Positions 10,266-18,752 of a stretch of 64,000 bases of DNA are shown here, piece after piece. The DNA comes from Pseudoalteromonas caenipelagi (GTDB lineage: Bacteria > Pseudomonadota > Gammaproteobacteria > Enterobacterales > Alteromonadaceae), in contig NZ_JABBPG010000002.1 in the NCBI RefSeq assembly GCF_013140855.1, positions 496,001 through 560,000 on the forward strand, read 5' to 3'. Below the pieces are notes generated by a model. It was not told the origin of the DNA. It did not search any database and saw only the letters and a program-made list of their open reading frames with translations. A program made the translations under genes and the position numbers. The first letter of the stretch is position 1. Every line of letters starts with the position of its first letter.

Positions 10266-13200
10266 GCACTCACCTCCAACAACGTATTCATAGGTAGTGT
10301 CACAGCTTGTTCAGCGCTATTTTTATCACTAGGGTTTGCTTCGCTGATGGCCCTGATAAACGAAAAGTTGTGTTTGCTAGCGGGCACAAAAATGGCGTTG
10401 TCTGTACTTGGGCTAATCGTATCGGTTTGCAATGAGGTTAGTGTGCTCGCAGGCTTGACCTCTTTAGAATTGGGTGGACTAACCGCGACAGCTTGGGGTG
10501 ATACATCCAACCTTTGAATCGCCTCTACCTCTTTATAGCTGGCAATAAATGCAGCTAAACCCGCTTTACTCAAGCCGCTATTTAAACAGTATTGTGCTTG
10601 TTTGGCGTCTATCCAAGGCGCTAAATAAATATTTACCCCAGCCGTTAGCGCTAAGTTTAAATCATTAATATTGGCGTCTTTACTCACCACCAATTCAGCC
10701 GTAACAACGACTGTCTCATGCGCTAAATTACATACCTTGACTTGCGTCATCGCTGAAACTTTGGCCGTCAAAAAATCAGTAATTTGTAATTGATACGCTT
10801 TGGGCATGACCGGAGTGAACGCATTGGCTTGCTTTGGCGACGTATAATGCTGAACAACGCCAAGCGTTACCGTGCCCGCTTTATCGCTGATCAGTAACTT
10901 AGCATAAAAGACCCCGTTGTATGCTTGGCGCGCAAGCATACAGTAGTCCCAGTCACTGGAGGCTCGATTTTTTGTCTTTAGTCGCAGGCTAACTCGTTGC
11001 TCAAACTGACTGGTATTTTCGGCTGCGCTTCCCACTATGGAAGCAAATGGTTGTGTAACTTTGCTGATAGCAGCGATTTTGGATGCTGGGGCTGTGATTT
11101 GTTCCGCCGCAACGCTCGGTACAGTCCCAAGTGGTAAAGAAATTGGCTTACAGCGCTGTACTTTAACTGCTTGCGTGTTGCAATACACGCACTGCACTGT
11201 TCTGGGAGTTCGTTGCGTCAACATCAACCAAGTGGTATTTGTGGTTTTTCCTTGAGGCTTTGGCCACAATGGTGAATCTAACGCTACATCTTGCATCAAG
11301 TCTAATTCAATAATGCCTGAGCGAGTCAGCGCTCGGGTTTCATCCTCCAACACATTCGCCGCCTTCCAGCCTGTTACGCTCCAGTAAAAAATATCAACCT
11401 GATTAGGCTGAAAATCGCCACTTATGTCTTGTGCCAACTCTACGAACATACTGAGCCTGCATGGCGGCGCAACTTGCGCAAGTTGTATGTATAAACTCAG
11501 TGCAGGTTGACTCACCCCCTGATATAACGCCAAGCCTTGCTGGGTATTCGATTCTGATTGCTGTATAGATTGTAAAGTGGGTACAGCGGGCATTTGTGGC
11601 TGTAGTTGCAAAGCTCGTTCATCAACACTGGGCTCGGCTTGCCCAGCCAACTGGCTAAAATACTGATAGGTTTGCCAAGGGCCAATATGTTGCAGTGCAA
11701 AACCTTGCTGTAATGTCACCGAGGGTGATGCAAAGTCAATGGTTTGCTGTGCCTCATAAGTCATCGCTACGCGCTTGGCTTGTAACTGTAAAGGGGGGTT
11801 GGGCATTGGCTTCATTTTACCTTTGTCAGAACCAAATAGTTGCGCCACCGAGTTACACACCTTAGTGATAATCGCAAATATCCCCGACAAACCTATGAGC
11901 GTTTTTGCATTGTTTAAACTCACATTGTTTACTACAGAGCCATAAAGCTGATCCCCAAAGCCTTGTGTCGGCCCCTTGAGTGTCATTCTCAAGCTTGGGT
12001 TTTTATTGCTAGCAGTGTCTGTTGCGCTGACATTTGCACATTGCAATGTTGTTGGCAGTGTAAAGACAAACTCACTCGATTTAGCATTGATAATTTTGCT
12101 TGATTCTCCAAGTTCCTGCGTAAATAGGCCATCGCTAATTTGTACAGGTACAGCACTATTATCACTATCAGCGTGCTCTCCATCGTCGTTCTGGGCAGCA
12201 GATTCAGTCGATGCACTATCCGTGGCTGAAAGTTCGTCAGATTTCACCGCAGACAATGAGTGCTTATCTTCAAAGTCTAGGCCCAAGGTAGGTTCGGTAC
12301 GTTTTGTTAAATCGGCTGCTTCACTAGGGCCATTCTCATTAGCTTTTGTCTGAGGTGGCATCAGATCTGCTGGTAAAGTGAGTGTCACCTGAGCATCTTG
12401 CCAACCAGCAGATTGCAGTGTGCTCCATGCAACCGTAAATACGGTGTTTGTATAAGCAACAGCACCCCCTACCCCAGTACCATTATGCTGAATATAGTCG
12501 TTGTAAGCGCTGTAATAAACACTGAAATCATCGGGAACATTATCCCAATCAACACGTACTTTGAGAGATGTTACTGGCTTGGCAAACGCTTCTGGATAGC
12601 TAAGGTAAAAGTGACTGTCAACTTGTGGACGGGTACCAAGTATGTACATCACTTTGTTGTTCGTTAAAAGGCCGTTGTCATTACTTGGGGCCAGCAGTTC
12701 GCTGTCTTGTACTGCAACATTAATGGTAATATTCAATAAGCGCGGTTGTGATTGCAAGTCAACGCTCGTGGGCAACATCACCTTAAAGTAAGGCATGCTC
12801 AAAGGGTAATCTTGTTGAGGCTTTGTAAATGTTGTTATCGCTGCAAAACTGGGGCTAAAAGTTAAGATAAGTTGTAGCTGTTTGCTGTTAGGTGAAGACC
12901 AACGTGCTGAACTAACGGGATTAACAAGCTTTGCAGGATTAAAAGGTAAAACGTCCAACCACCCTTTGGCACCTGATACTGCAACCCGCGCATTTTCATA
13001 ATCAGCCAGCACAATGTCATTGGCAAAGCTAAAGGTCAGTGTAACTGAGCGCTGTCCTGCGTTTAAAAACAGCATATCGCTGGCAAGCGCAAACCCCTGC
13101 TGAACAGTCTCTCCTTGCCCACTGGCAAACCAGTTACTAGATAACACCCGCCCTGTCTGATCAGTTCGAACTAGGGTACTATCAGCGAATGTTTGTAAGT

Positions 13201-14308
13201 ATTGCAGGCTGTCATGGCCAGAATTACCGGTTGGGCAATAACTCACTCCATACATACCAACAATTGAGGTTTGGTTTAGCTCTGTTTGTGCGGTCGTTGC
13301 AAATAATATTGGGGATTTATCTGGATATATACCGGCGGTAAAAGCGGTTCCCTGTGCTAATTCATAACTTGCAACTGATTTATCTAATACTAAGCACAAG
13401 TAGGTGTAGTCTGGTTGTGCTTGAGCGGGAGTTTGTTTTAATAAGCTCTTATAATAAAAATCTAGATGCTTTTGGGCGTACTGATTAAACTCTTGCTGTG
13501 AATATTCCAACAACTGATTTGCTACGATGATTAGGCTGGTATCAGGAAAGTCATTTTGCTTTACCACCATCTCGTAAAAGGCTGGTTTTGCGCTTTGGAT
13601 CACCTGTACAAAGAAACGATAAATTTGCTGATATATCTGCTCAAGTTTCGATAAGGCCTCTAATGGAGTTTGTACGTTCGCGGTATTTTTGATGCGTTTA
13701 TTGGTGAACCAATTTGGGTTAAAGTCTTCAAAGCGTGCAGCACTGGGCTTGGGGACACATCCAGTTAGATTATTTGATAAATAGTCTTGTAGTGCCAAGC
13801 GTTGCCATAACTGCTGGCCTAGCGTGCCTGTGATCTGCTGAAGAATATAGCTGCGTAAGTCAAATTCTATAGTACTTTGTTCTAAATATTCCGCCCAACT
13901 ATTGATGGCCTCAAAGATCTGATCGATGACCAAAAATAACTGCGATATACAGTGATTATTTAAGTTTGGCGGCAAGTTGAGCGTTTGCGCTTCATCACTG
14001 TCATTTTGCTGACTTAGCCAATGTTTGATCTTCTCTAAAGAGCTGCTTATTTGATTAAACCTAAAGTACATAGGTTGATACGCGGTTTTGCTGATCACCG
14101 CTAATAATATCACTGGGTCTTTTAGCACTACTGCGCGCCAGTCTCCCGCGGGCTGGTTTTGTTCATTGTAAAACACTATTAACTCAGACAAAGATGCAAC
14201 AAATGCGAGGCGATCGCGAATATCACGTCCATCTAACGCGATAGAGCTAGGATCTAAGCGAGCATTAAGCTGCGCCTGCATGGTTACAAAGTCGAGCCGA
14301 TTATGCAC
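10262..14308 (-). CDS. eCIS baseplate protein J-like (Afp11/Pvc11-like)
   Basis: A 1348-aa protein with no signal peptide lies between gp25 and the second large baseplate protein, exactly where Pvc11/gpJ-like subunits lie in eCIS clusters. The N-terminal ~280 residues are helical (DYLSNNLTGCVPKPSAARFEDFNPNWF) and the centre is rich in beta strand, as in gpJ/gp47 wedge proteins. Residues ~660-720 are an acidic low-complexity linker (Glu/Asp/Ser/Ala), a likely flexible hinge between domains. The start overlaps the gp25 gene by 8 bp. It is longer than I would expect for a plain gpJ, so extra domains are likely in the middle. The assignment rests on size, order and coupling more than on a single diagnostic motif. 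Confidence 0.75.
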   Translation of the reverse strand: MHNRLDFVTMQAQLNARLDPSSIALDGRDIRDRLAFVASLSELIVFYNEQNQPAGDWRAVVLKDPVILLAVISKTAYQPMYFRFNQISSSLEKIKHWLSQQNDSDEAQTLNLPPNLNNHCISQLFLVIDQIFEAINSWAEYLEQSTIEFDLRSYILQQITGTLGQQLWQRLALQDYLSNNLTGCVPKPSAARFEDFNPNWFTNKRIKNTANVQTPLEALSKLEQIYQQIYRFFVQVIQSAKPAFYEMVVKQNDFPDTSLIIVANQLLEYSQQEFNQYAQKHLDFYYKSLLKQTPAQAQPDYTYLCLVLDKSVASYELAQGTAFTAGIYPDKSPILFATTAQTELNQTSIVGMYGVSYCPTGNSGHDSLQYLQTFADSTLVRTDQTGRVLSSNWFASGQGETVQQGFALASDMLFLNAGQRSVTLTFSFANDIVLADYENARVAVSGAKGWLDVLPFNPAKLVNPVSSARWSSPNSKQLQLILTFSPSFAAITTFTKPQQDYPLSMPYFKVMLPTSVDLQSQPRLLNITINVAVQDSELLAPSNDNGLLTNNKVMYILGTRPQVDSHFYLSYPEAFAKPVTSLKVRVDWDNVPDDFSVYYSAYNDYIQHNGTGVGGAVAYTNTVFTVAWSTLQSAGWQDAQVTLTLPADLMPPQTKANENGPSEAADLTKRTEPTLGLDFEDKHSLSAVKSDELSATDSASTESAAQNDDGEHADSDNSAVPVQISDGLFTQELGESSKIINAKSSEFVFTLPTTLQCANVSATDTASNKNPSLRMTLKGPTQGFGDQLYGSVVNNVSLNNAKTLIGLSGIFAIITKVCNSVAQLFGSDKGKMKPMPNPPLQLQAKRVAMTYEAQQTIDFASPSVTLQQGFALQHIGPWQTYQYFSQLAGQAEPSVDERALQLQPQMPAVPTLQSIQQSESNTQQGLALYQGVSQPALSLYIQLAQVAPPCRLSMFVELAQDISGDFQPNQVDIFYWSVTGWKAANVLEDETRALTRSGIIELDLMQDVALDSPLWPKPQGKTTNTTWLMLTQRTPRTVQCVYCNTQAVKVQRCKPISLPLGTVPSVAAEQITAPASKIAAISKVTQPFASIVGSAAENTSQFEQRVSLRLKTKNRASSDWDYCMLARQAYNGVFYAKLLISDKAGTVTLGVVQHYTSPKQANAFTPVMPKAYQLQITDFLTAKVSAMTQVKVCNLAHETVVVTAELVVSKDANINDLNLALTAGVNIYLAPWIDAKQAQYCLNSGLSKAGLAAFIASYKEVEAIQRLDVSPQAVAVSPPNSKEVKPASTLTSLQTDTISPSTDNAIFVPASKHNFSFIRAISEANPSDKNSAEQAVTLPMNTLLEVSA

Positions 14309-14750
14309 CTTGCGCCCTCACAGCCAAGTTGGTCCCTTCTAAGATCGAGAATGGAAATACATGGTTATGGCGTGTGTTGGTGCGCTTAACTGTGTATACC
14401 ACACTTATCACTACTTGAGATTCGCTACCGGTCGTGTAGCTGACTATCACATCGTCTACCGAAATTCTGGGTTCATCATTGAGCAGTGTATAACGTACTG
14501 ACTTTGCAATTTCTTCCTTGAGCGTGGCATCTTGAGAGCGAAACAAAAAGTTGCTCAGTTGACTCCCATAATAGGGTAATAAACTACGCTCGCCACGACG
14601 TGTTTTTAGTATCAAGTCTATCGACTGATTAATATTTTTTTCACCTTCGTTCATTGCAACCTGGTTAGAGACGCTGGAAAACGTTGGCGGAAACTGCCAA
14701 CCGCGCCCTAGAAACTGGCTCTGTTGTGCCGATGTAGGTTTATTACTCAT
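14301..14750 (-). CDS. GPW/gp25 baseplate wedge protein (Afp9/Pvc9-like)
   Basis: The 149-aa protein carries the gp25 signature: GRGWQFPP near the N-terminus, INQSIDLILKTRRGERSLLPYYGS in the middle (the conserved helix plus RxGER loop), and an SVRYTLLNDEPRISVDDV strand-helix. gp25-fold proteins clamp sheath to baseplate and nucleate sheath polymerisation. Length is normal for the family. It lies 3 bp downstream of the PAAR gene and overlaps the next baseplate gene by 8 bp. Identification is firm. Confidence 0.92.
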   Translation of the reverse strand: MSNKPTSAQQSQFLGRGWQFPPTFSSVSNQVAMNEGEKNINQSIDLILKTRRGERSLLPYYGSQLSNFLFRSQDATLKEEIAKSVRYTLLNDEPRISVDDVIVSYTTGSESQVVISVVYTVKRTNTRHNHVFPFSILEGTNLAVRAQGA

Positions 14751-14753
14751 AAA

Positions 14754-15053
14754 TTAGCCCCCGATCATCACAGTAAAATCCCCCACCACAATGGAGCCGC
14801 CATGGGCGGTGTTGTCACCAATACGCGCCGCTGGCATACCGCCAATAAGTACGGTTGCTGAACCTTTAATAATGCTATCCGGTGGCCCTACACAAACCAG
14901 CATATCGCCTACTCTTGCAGCGGGTAATTTGCCAATCAAAACGGTTGGACACCCAGGCCCTACAACAGGCCCTCCCACATGTGGGATAGGTGGAACAGCT
15001 GGCGTCACCATTGGACATTCATGAAAATCGGTAAGTCTAGCTGCTGGAGGCAT
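14754..15053 (-). CDS. PAAR-domain spike tip protein (Afp10/Pvc10-like)
   Basis: This is a 99-aa single-domain PAAR protein. It shows the usual repeats of Gly/Pro-rich turns: MPPAARLTDFHECP at the start, then CPTVLIGKLPAARVGD and SATVLIGGMPAARIGD, each a PxAR-type element, with His/Cys residues (H11, C13, C34) that could bind the tip metal. PAAR proteins sharpen the VgrG spike and may carry effectors. There is no C-terminal extension, so it does not itself carry a toxin domain. It is followed directly by gp25 and preceded by the VgrG gene, an order found in many eCIS clusters. Confidence 0.93.
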   Translation of the reverse strand: MPPAARLTDFHECPMVTPAVPPIPHVGGPVVGPGCPTVLIGKLPAARVGDMLVCVGPPDSIIKGSATVLIGGMPAARIGDNTAHGGSIVVGDFTVMIGG

Positions 15054-15065
15054 AAGTTCGTCCTA

Positions 15066-16850
15066 TTAATTAATCATCACAATGGCGCCTTTGAGCGTCA
15101 GCTCTGCACCACCTTGAACCTCTGCCGTAGCAGATCCCTTAGCGCTAAATTGCACGTCAGCTTCTGCACTGACATTCAGCCCAGATACTTTTACATCACC
15201 TGATTCGGCCTGCACATTAACGCCCATTGCCCCTTTAATATTGACCGACTGATCAGCCTGAATATTGATGCTTTTGGGGCTTTTGATATCGATGCCTGAT
15301 TCACTCATCAATATGCTGTTTTCATTTTGATCTGATATCTTGATTTGCTTGCTTTTATCATCCAACACTATGGTATTGTTAGCATCGGTTGTGATGGTAA
15401 GAATGCTTTCTTTATCGTCAAAAATGATCCGCAAATTACTCTTGGTAACGATGGCTTTTTTGCTGTTCTGCGAATCAGGGGTTAGCTCGCTGTAAGGCTT
15501 ACGATTCTCACTGTAGACACTGCCGATAATAATAGGAAAACGAGGGTCTTGATTTAGAAAGCCGACAATCACTTCATCGCCAATTTCTGGTAAAAAGAAC
15601 GCGCCACAGCCGCTACTGGAGTAAAAGTTGGTTAATCTGGCCCACACCCCTTTCCCTTCATCGTTATAAAAGGGTAACTCGACTAAAATTCGATAGGCAT
15701 TATCTGGGTCTTCGTCAATTTTCTTAACGGTGCCGTTATATAGTCCACCAATTCCTGGTAACAGGCCTGCGGCCTCAGGTGCCATCACATCATGCTCTTG
15801 TACAAACCAAATCGGGGACAATCCAAGCTCCACTGTGGTAAACCAGTTACCGTCAGAAAAGTCATGTTCAACACTGGAAATAAAATGATCGCCATTAAAG
15901 CGGTCTCCCATACCCGCAAGTGTGAGATATTTGCCAACTTGCGCCTTTGCGCTGCCTTGAAAGCGGGCATCACCAGTGATTTTTGATAACTCACTTTTGA
16001 GCATTTGTCCTTTGGCCCATTGAGTCAGGTTTTCGTTATCAACCGCTGCTGTGGTTTGCAGTTCAAATTCAGACAACCCCACCACTTCGGCCAGCTTTTT
16101 GCTACTTAAGTTACCCGGCCCCGCCACTGAGTTGCTGCTAGTTGCTGAAATAACGGCTTGTGATTTTGCGTCCCAAGCACTCGATTTAACTTCACTTAGT
16201 TGGGTTACGCTATTGAGCTGGACATTGATATGATAAAGGTCGTCACCATAAGTCACCGTCATGACTGAACTGGTATCGTCCGTTGGCGAAAACACCGACA
16301 CCTTGCCGTTAATGGTGCTAACCACCATACTATTTACTTCAGCTCGACTGAGCAAAAAATCCCAATCGGAGGTGTAATATTGCACCAATTCAGGTAACTC
16401 AACGGATGTACTCGACACATCGGCACTTAGGCTGTACTGGCCAATCAAAGTGCTCATAACGTCACTGTCTTTTTTCTGCTGATAGGCTGAGCTTTTTCGC
16501 CCAACCGTCATTTTTACTGCCTTGTCTCGGCACTCCACCTGTAGCAAAGGCCCAACACCTGGATTAACCTGTAGCGTTTGTTTTGTCACTATGCCTGTAA
16601 ACACAGTGCTGTTGGTCCCGTCATACCCCAAGGCAATACTGACTTCATTGCCAGGCACAAAGGTGCTAGAACTACTGACGGCAAAGCCTTCTTTCGAAGG
16701 ACTGCCATCGAGTATTTCTATGGTGGCACAAGCAACACGATTGATATCTTGTCTGATCACGACACTGTGTACTTGCACCGTATCTGGAATTGCTGACCCT
16801 TGCGATTTAATTGCTAAGGTGGCTACACCACCATTACTGCTATCGCTCAT
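15066..16850 (-). CDS. VgrG-like tail spike (Afp8/Pvc8-like)
   Basis: The 594-aa protein has the gp27-gp5 fusion layout. The hub-like region (about 1-350) contains NEVSIALGYDGTNSTVFTGIVT and the conserved YYTSDWDFLLSRAE. An OB-fold follows (~380-460, with YRILVELPFYNDEGKGVWAR and FLPEIGDEVIVGFL). The C-terminal beta-prism needle (~490-594) shows repeated strand units such as IDIKSPKSINIQADQSVNIKG. It forms the trimeric spike capped by the adjacent PAAR protein. The start codon overlaps the stop of the LysM-type gene by 4 bp. There is no C-terminal toxin extension. Family identification is firm. Confidence 0.93.
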   Translation of the reverse strand: MSDSSNGGVATLAIKSQGSAIPDTVQVHSVVIRQDINRVACATIEILDGSPSKEGFAVSSSSTFVPGNEVSIALGYDGTNSTVFTGIVTKQTLQVNPGVGPLLQVECRDKAVKMTVGRKSSAYQQKKDSDVMSTLIGQYSLSADVSSTSVELPELVQYYTSDWDFLLSRAEVNSMVVSTINGKVSVFSPTDDTSSVMTVTYGDDLYHINVQLNSVTQLSEVKSSAWDAKSQAVISATSSNSVAGPGNLSSKKLAEVVGLSEFELQTTAAVDNENLTQWAKGQMLKSELSKITGDARFQGSAKAQVGKYLTLAGMGDRFNGDHFISSVEHDFSDGNWFTTVELGLSPIWFVQEHDVMAPEAAGLLPGIGGLYNGTVKKIDEDPDNAYRILVELPFYNDEGKGVWARLTNFYSSSGCGAFFLPEIGDEVIVGFLNQDPRFPIIIGSVYSENRKPYSELTPDSQNSKKAIVTKSNLRIIFDDKESILTITTDANNTIVLDDKSKQIKISDQNENSILMSESGIDIKSPKSINIQADQSVNIKGAMGVNVQAESGDVKVSGLNVSAEADVQFSAKGSATAEVQGGAELTLKGAIVMIN

Positions 16851-17524
16851 GCTTGCTCTCCTTGACTACGTAATGGAGGTGCACTCAAAACACTCCCTGC
16901 TTTTATATCTCTTAGTTTATTTAACTGATTAAATGCACCAAGTTGCACATACAAGTCAGGGTCTTGATAAACCTGCTGACTGATTTGTGGCAAGCTGTCT
17001 CCGTCGACAACCGCGATACAATGGGTTAGATCAGGTGACTTTTTGTCTTCTTCTTGTGCTGCGGTAGATGGGTCTAAATAAGAGGTAAAGTTCAATGAAA
17101 CCTTGGCACGTAGCGCGGTACCATCAGGCTTAAAAAAGGTGTAGTTGGTATCAAACGCAGTAAGTACGCCTTGAAACGACAGGCCTTGTCCCCAGTATAC
17201 GGTGACATAGTTTGGGCGGTGTATATCTCCATTATAGGTGTACACCACTTTTTGCAATTGGTTTAGCTCGGTTGGCATGTTGGTACGGGTGGAGTCAACC
17301 ACACCTGTGCAATCAATCACCAAATCAAAACTCAGTTTTTCACCGGGCGTGGAGCGATATTTTGAAGAAAGCTTCCCAGAGTCTGGTGCCTGCTCTTCAT
17401 TGTAATTAATGCTACGGTCCAGCTTGATTTGTTCTGGATTAAGCATCACCACATATTCATCTACCTTAGAGGTAAATTTTTCATCGCTATAAGCGACTAT
17501 GCGCATTTTTTTTAAACTACCCAC
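16847..17524 (-). CDS. LysM-type tube/spike adaptor (Afp7/Pvc7-like)
   Basis: The 225-aa protein matches the small hub proteins found before the spike gene in eCIS and some phages. The core has EYVVMLNPEQIKLDRSINYN and KLSFDLVIDCTGVVDST, and the C-terminal ~50 residues (VVDGDSLPQISQQVYQDPDLYVQLGAFN) have the spacing of a LysM-like fold. In Afp and PVC this protein joins the tube to the spike hub. The start is GTG at 17524 with GGAG eight bases upstream; the in-frame ATG six codons later has no good ribosome binding site. It overlaps the VgrG-like gene by 4 bp. Confidence 0.85.
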   Translation of the reverse strand: MGSLKKMRIVAYSDEKFTSKVDEYVVMLNPEQIKLDRSINYNEEQAPDSGKLSSKYRSTPGEKLSFDLVIDCTGVVDSTRTNMPTELNQLQKVVYTYNGDIHRPNYVTVYWGQGLSFQGVLTAFDTNYTFFKPDGTALRAKVSLNFTSYLDPSTAAQEEDKKSPDLTHCIAVVDGDSLPQISQQVYQDPDLYVQLGAFNQLNKLRDIKAGSVLSAPPLRSQGEQA

Positions 17525-17552
17525 ACCTTGATCTCCGTGCTTAAATAATGCC

Positions 17553-17723
17553 TTAACGCTCTAACATTTTTTGCCGCTGTTTAAGGCCTAATTGCTTTAC
17601 ACACTCTTGTACAATTTGTTGTTTTAAATGCTGTAACTGCTGTTCTGTAAGCTCATGTCGCGATGTTTCTTTGTGGCTTTGAATCGCGGTTTTAATTACT
17701 AACTCTCTGATTTCAACGGCCAT
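17553..17723 (-). CDS. DUF5908-family small eCIS protein
   Basis: A 56-codon gene sits in the gap between the second tube gene and the LysM-type gene. It begins MAVEIRELVIKTAI, the hallmark start of DUF5908 proteins, which are encoded in many eCIS loci at this spot. The rest is a single charged amphipathic helix (LTEQQLQHLKQQIVQECVKQLGLKQ). GAGTCACAG precedes the ATG and supplies a weak ribosome binding site. Function is not established; a helical segment binding a tube or hub partner is plausible. The call rests on the N-terminal motif, size and position. Confidence 0.85.
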   Translation of the reverse strand: MAVEIRELVIKTAIQSHKETSRHELTEQQLQHLKQQIVQECVKQLGLKQRQKMLER

Positions 17724-17761
17724 GCTGTGACTCCTCTAGCTACTGTTTTTCCTAGTACAAG

Positions 17762-18238
17762 CTATGCGTACAGGTCCATCTGTGGTGAGCGACTGTCTTC
17801 AACTTCAAAATATCGGTAGGAAAACTCGAGTGTCTCTATAAATACCTCACCATCTTGAGACTTCAGATCGCTTGCTGACCACTTCACCGGATAAGCTGCT
17901 ATGAAATCCCATTGCATACTGACATTGCCCTGTTCATCCAATAACCGCACTTTAATGTCTTTGGTTTGAATGGGGTTCGCTAAGCCGTCGTCCAGCGTAT
18001 CTTTTACCCAAGCGATTAACGAAGACTCATCAGTGGTCACACCTCGTTTGAGTACTAGGTTTGAAAAGGTTGTTATGGTGGGTAGACGGTATTTAAAACG
18101 GTTCTCACCGCCACACACCACATCCTCGCTCCCCAACTCCTTGCTCAATCCCAGTACTTCTTGAAAAGCAGCATCACTGCTGCTCATCCCTGAGATTGAA
18201 ACGCTGAAGTAAAAGCTGGTTTGTAGATTATGAGCCAT
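17762..18238 (-). CDS. Second tail tube protein, gp19-like (Afp5/Pvc5-like)
   Basis: The 158-aa protein has the gp19/Hcp-like tube fold pattern: NLQTSFYFSVSISGMSSSDAAFQEVLGLSKEL at the start, then NLVLKRGVTTDESSLIAWV and a C-terminal DGEVFIETLEFSYRYFEV. It differs enough from the other tube protein to be a specialised paralogue. In PVC/Afp the second tube protein forms the ring next to the spike, which fits its position just upstream of the LysM-type and spike genes. The start overlaps the preceding tube gene by 11 bp, so both are coupled. Confidence 0.9.
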   Translation of the reverse strand: MAHNLQTSFYFSVSISGMSSSDAAFQEVLGLSKELGSEDVVCGGENRFKYRLPTITTFSNLVLKRGVTTDESSLIAWVKDTLDDGLANPIQTKDIKVRLLDEQGNVSMQWDFIAAYPVKWSASDLKSQDGEVFIETLEFSYRYFEVEDSRSPQMDLYA

Positions 18239-18692
18239 TGGTCACAATCAACTGTTCATGCGCTATTTCTAACGTATCAACGGCTACTTCATTACCATCC
18301 GACTTCAAATCTGTACCAGTGATTTTGGTCGGCCAAGCATTATTAAGCTGCCATTGCATGGTGGTTTTACCATCTTGATCAAGCAATTTGATCAACACCG
18401 TGCGACGCTTAATCGTGTTCATTTCAATTTCATCCATCCACTTCCAGAAATTGTTGTCATTTACAAAGATGCCGCGTTTCATAGTGATATTGCCGTACTT
18501 AGCAATACCTGGCATTTTGATAGTGGAGAACAACGTGCTATTACTGTGACGGTATTCAATCACTTGAACTTCTTTGTCCATTCCTGAGACTTCCTGAAAA
18601 GCCACTTTTTGCAGTTCCGTTCCAAGGTCGACCTCGAAACGGAACTTGGGCATTGGCCACGTGCTGCCTTCTTTGCTGCCGTCATCTGCCAT
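18228..18692 (-). CDS. Main tail tube protein, gp19-like (Afp1/Pvc1-like)
   Basis: The 154-aa protein shows the phage T4 gp19-like tube signature: WPMPKFRFEVDLGTELQKVAFQEVSGMDKEV, then GNITMKRGIFVNDNNFWKWMDEI and VLIKLLDQDGKTTMQWQLNNAWPTKITGTDLKSDGNEVAVDTLEIAHE (quoted in parts of the same protein). It should form stacked hexameric rings of the inner tube. It follows the sheath gene after 60 bp with its own ribosome binding site (GGGGAAAT before ATG). Family and role are firm. Confidence 0.93.
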   Translation of the reverse strand: MADDGSKEGSTWPMPKFRFEVDLGTELQKVAFQEVSGMDKEVQVIEYRHSNSTLFSTIKMPGIAKYGNITMKRGIFVNDNNFWKWMDEIEMNTIKRRTVLIKLLDQDGKTTMQWQLNNAWPTKITGTDLKSDGNEVAVDTLEIAHEQLIVTNGS

Positions 18693-18752
18693 GGTATTTC
18701 CCCTTATATTTTTCTCTAATTTGGTTAAACATAACTACCTCAGCGCTGCTTA

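Noticed and set aside
11976..12353. 125-aa plus-strand ORF inside the 1348-aa baseplate gene
   Set aside because: It is the antisense shadow of an acidic low-complexity linker; no ribosome binding site and no family resemblance.
14754..16850. Type VI secretion system because of VgrG and PAAR
   Set aside because: No TssB/TssC pair, ClpV, TssJ/L/M membrane complex or Hcp; a single long sheath, gp19-type tubes and a cap gene fit a free eCIS particle.
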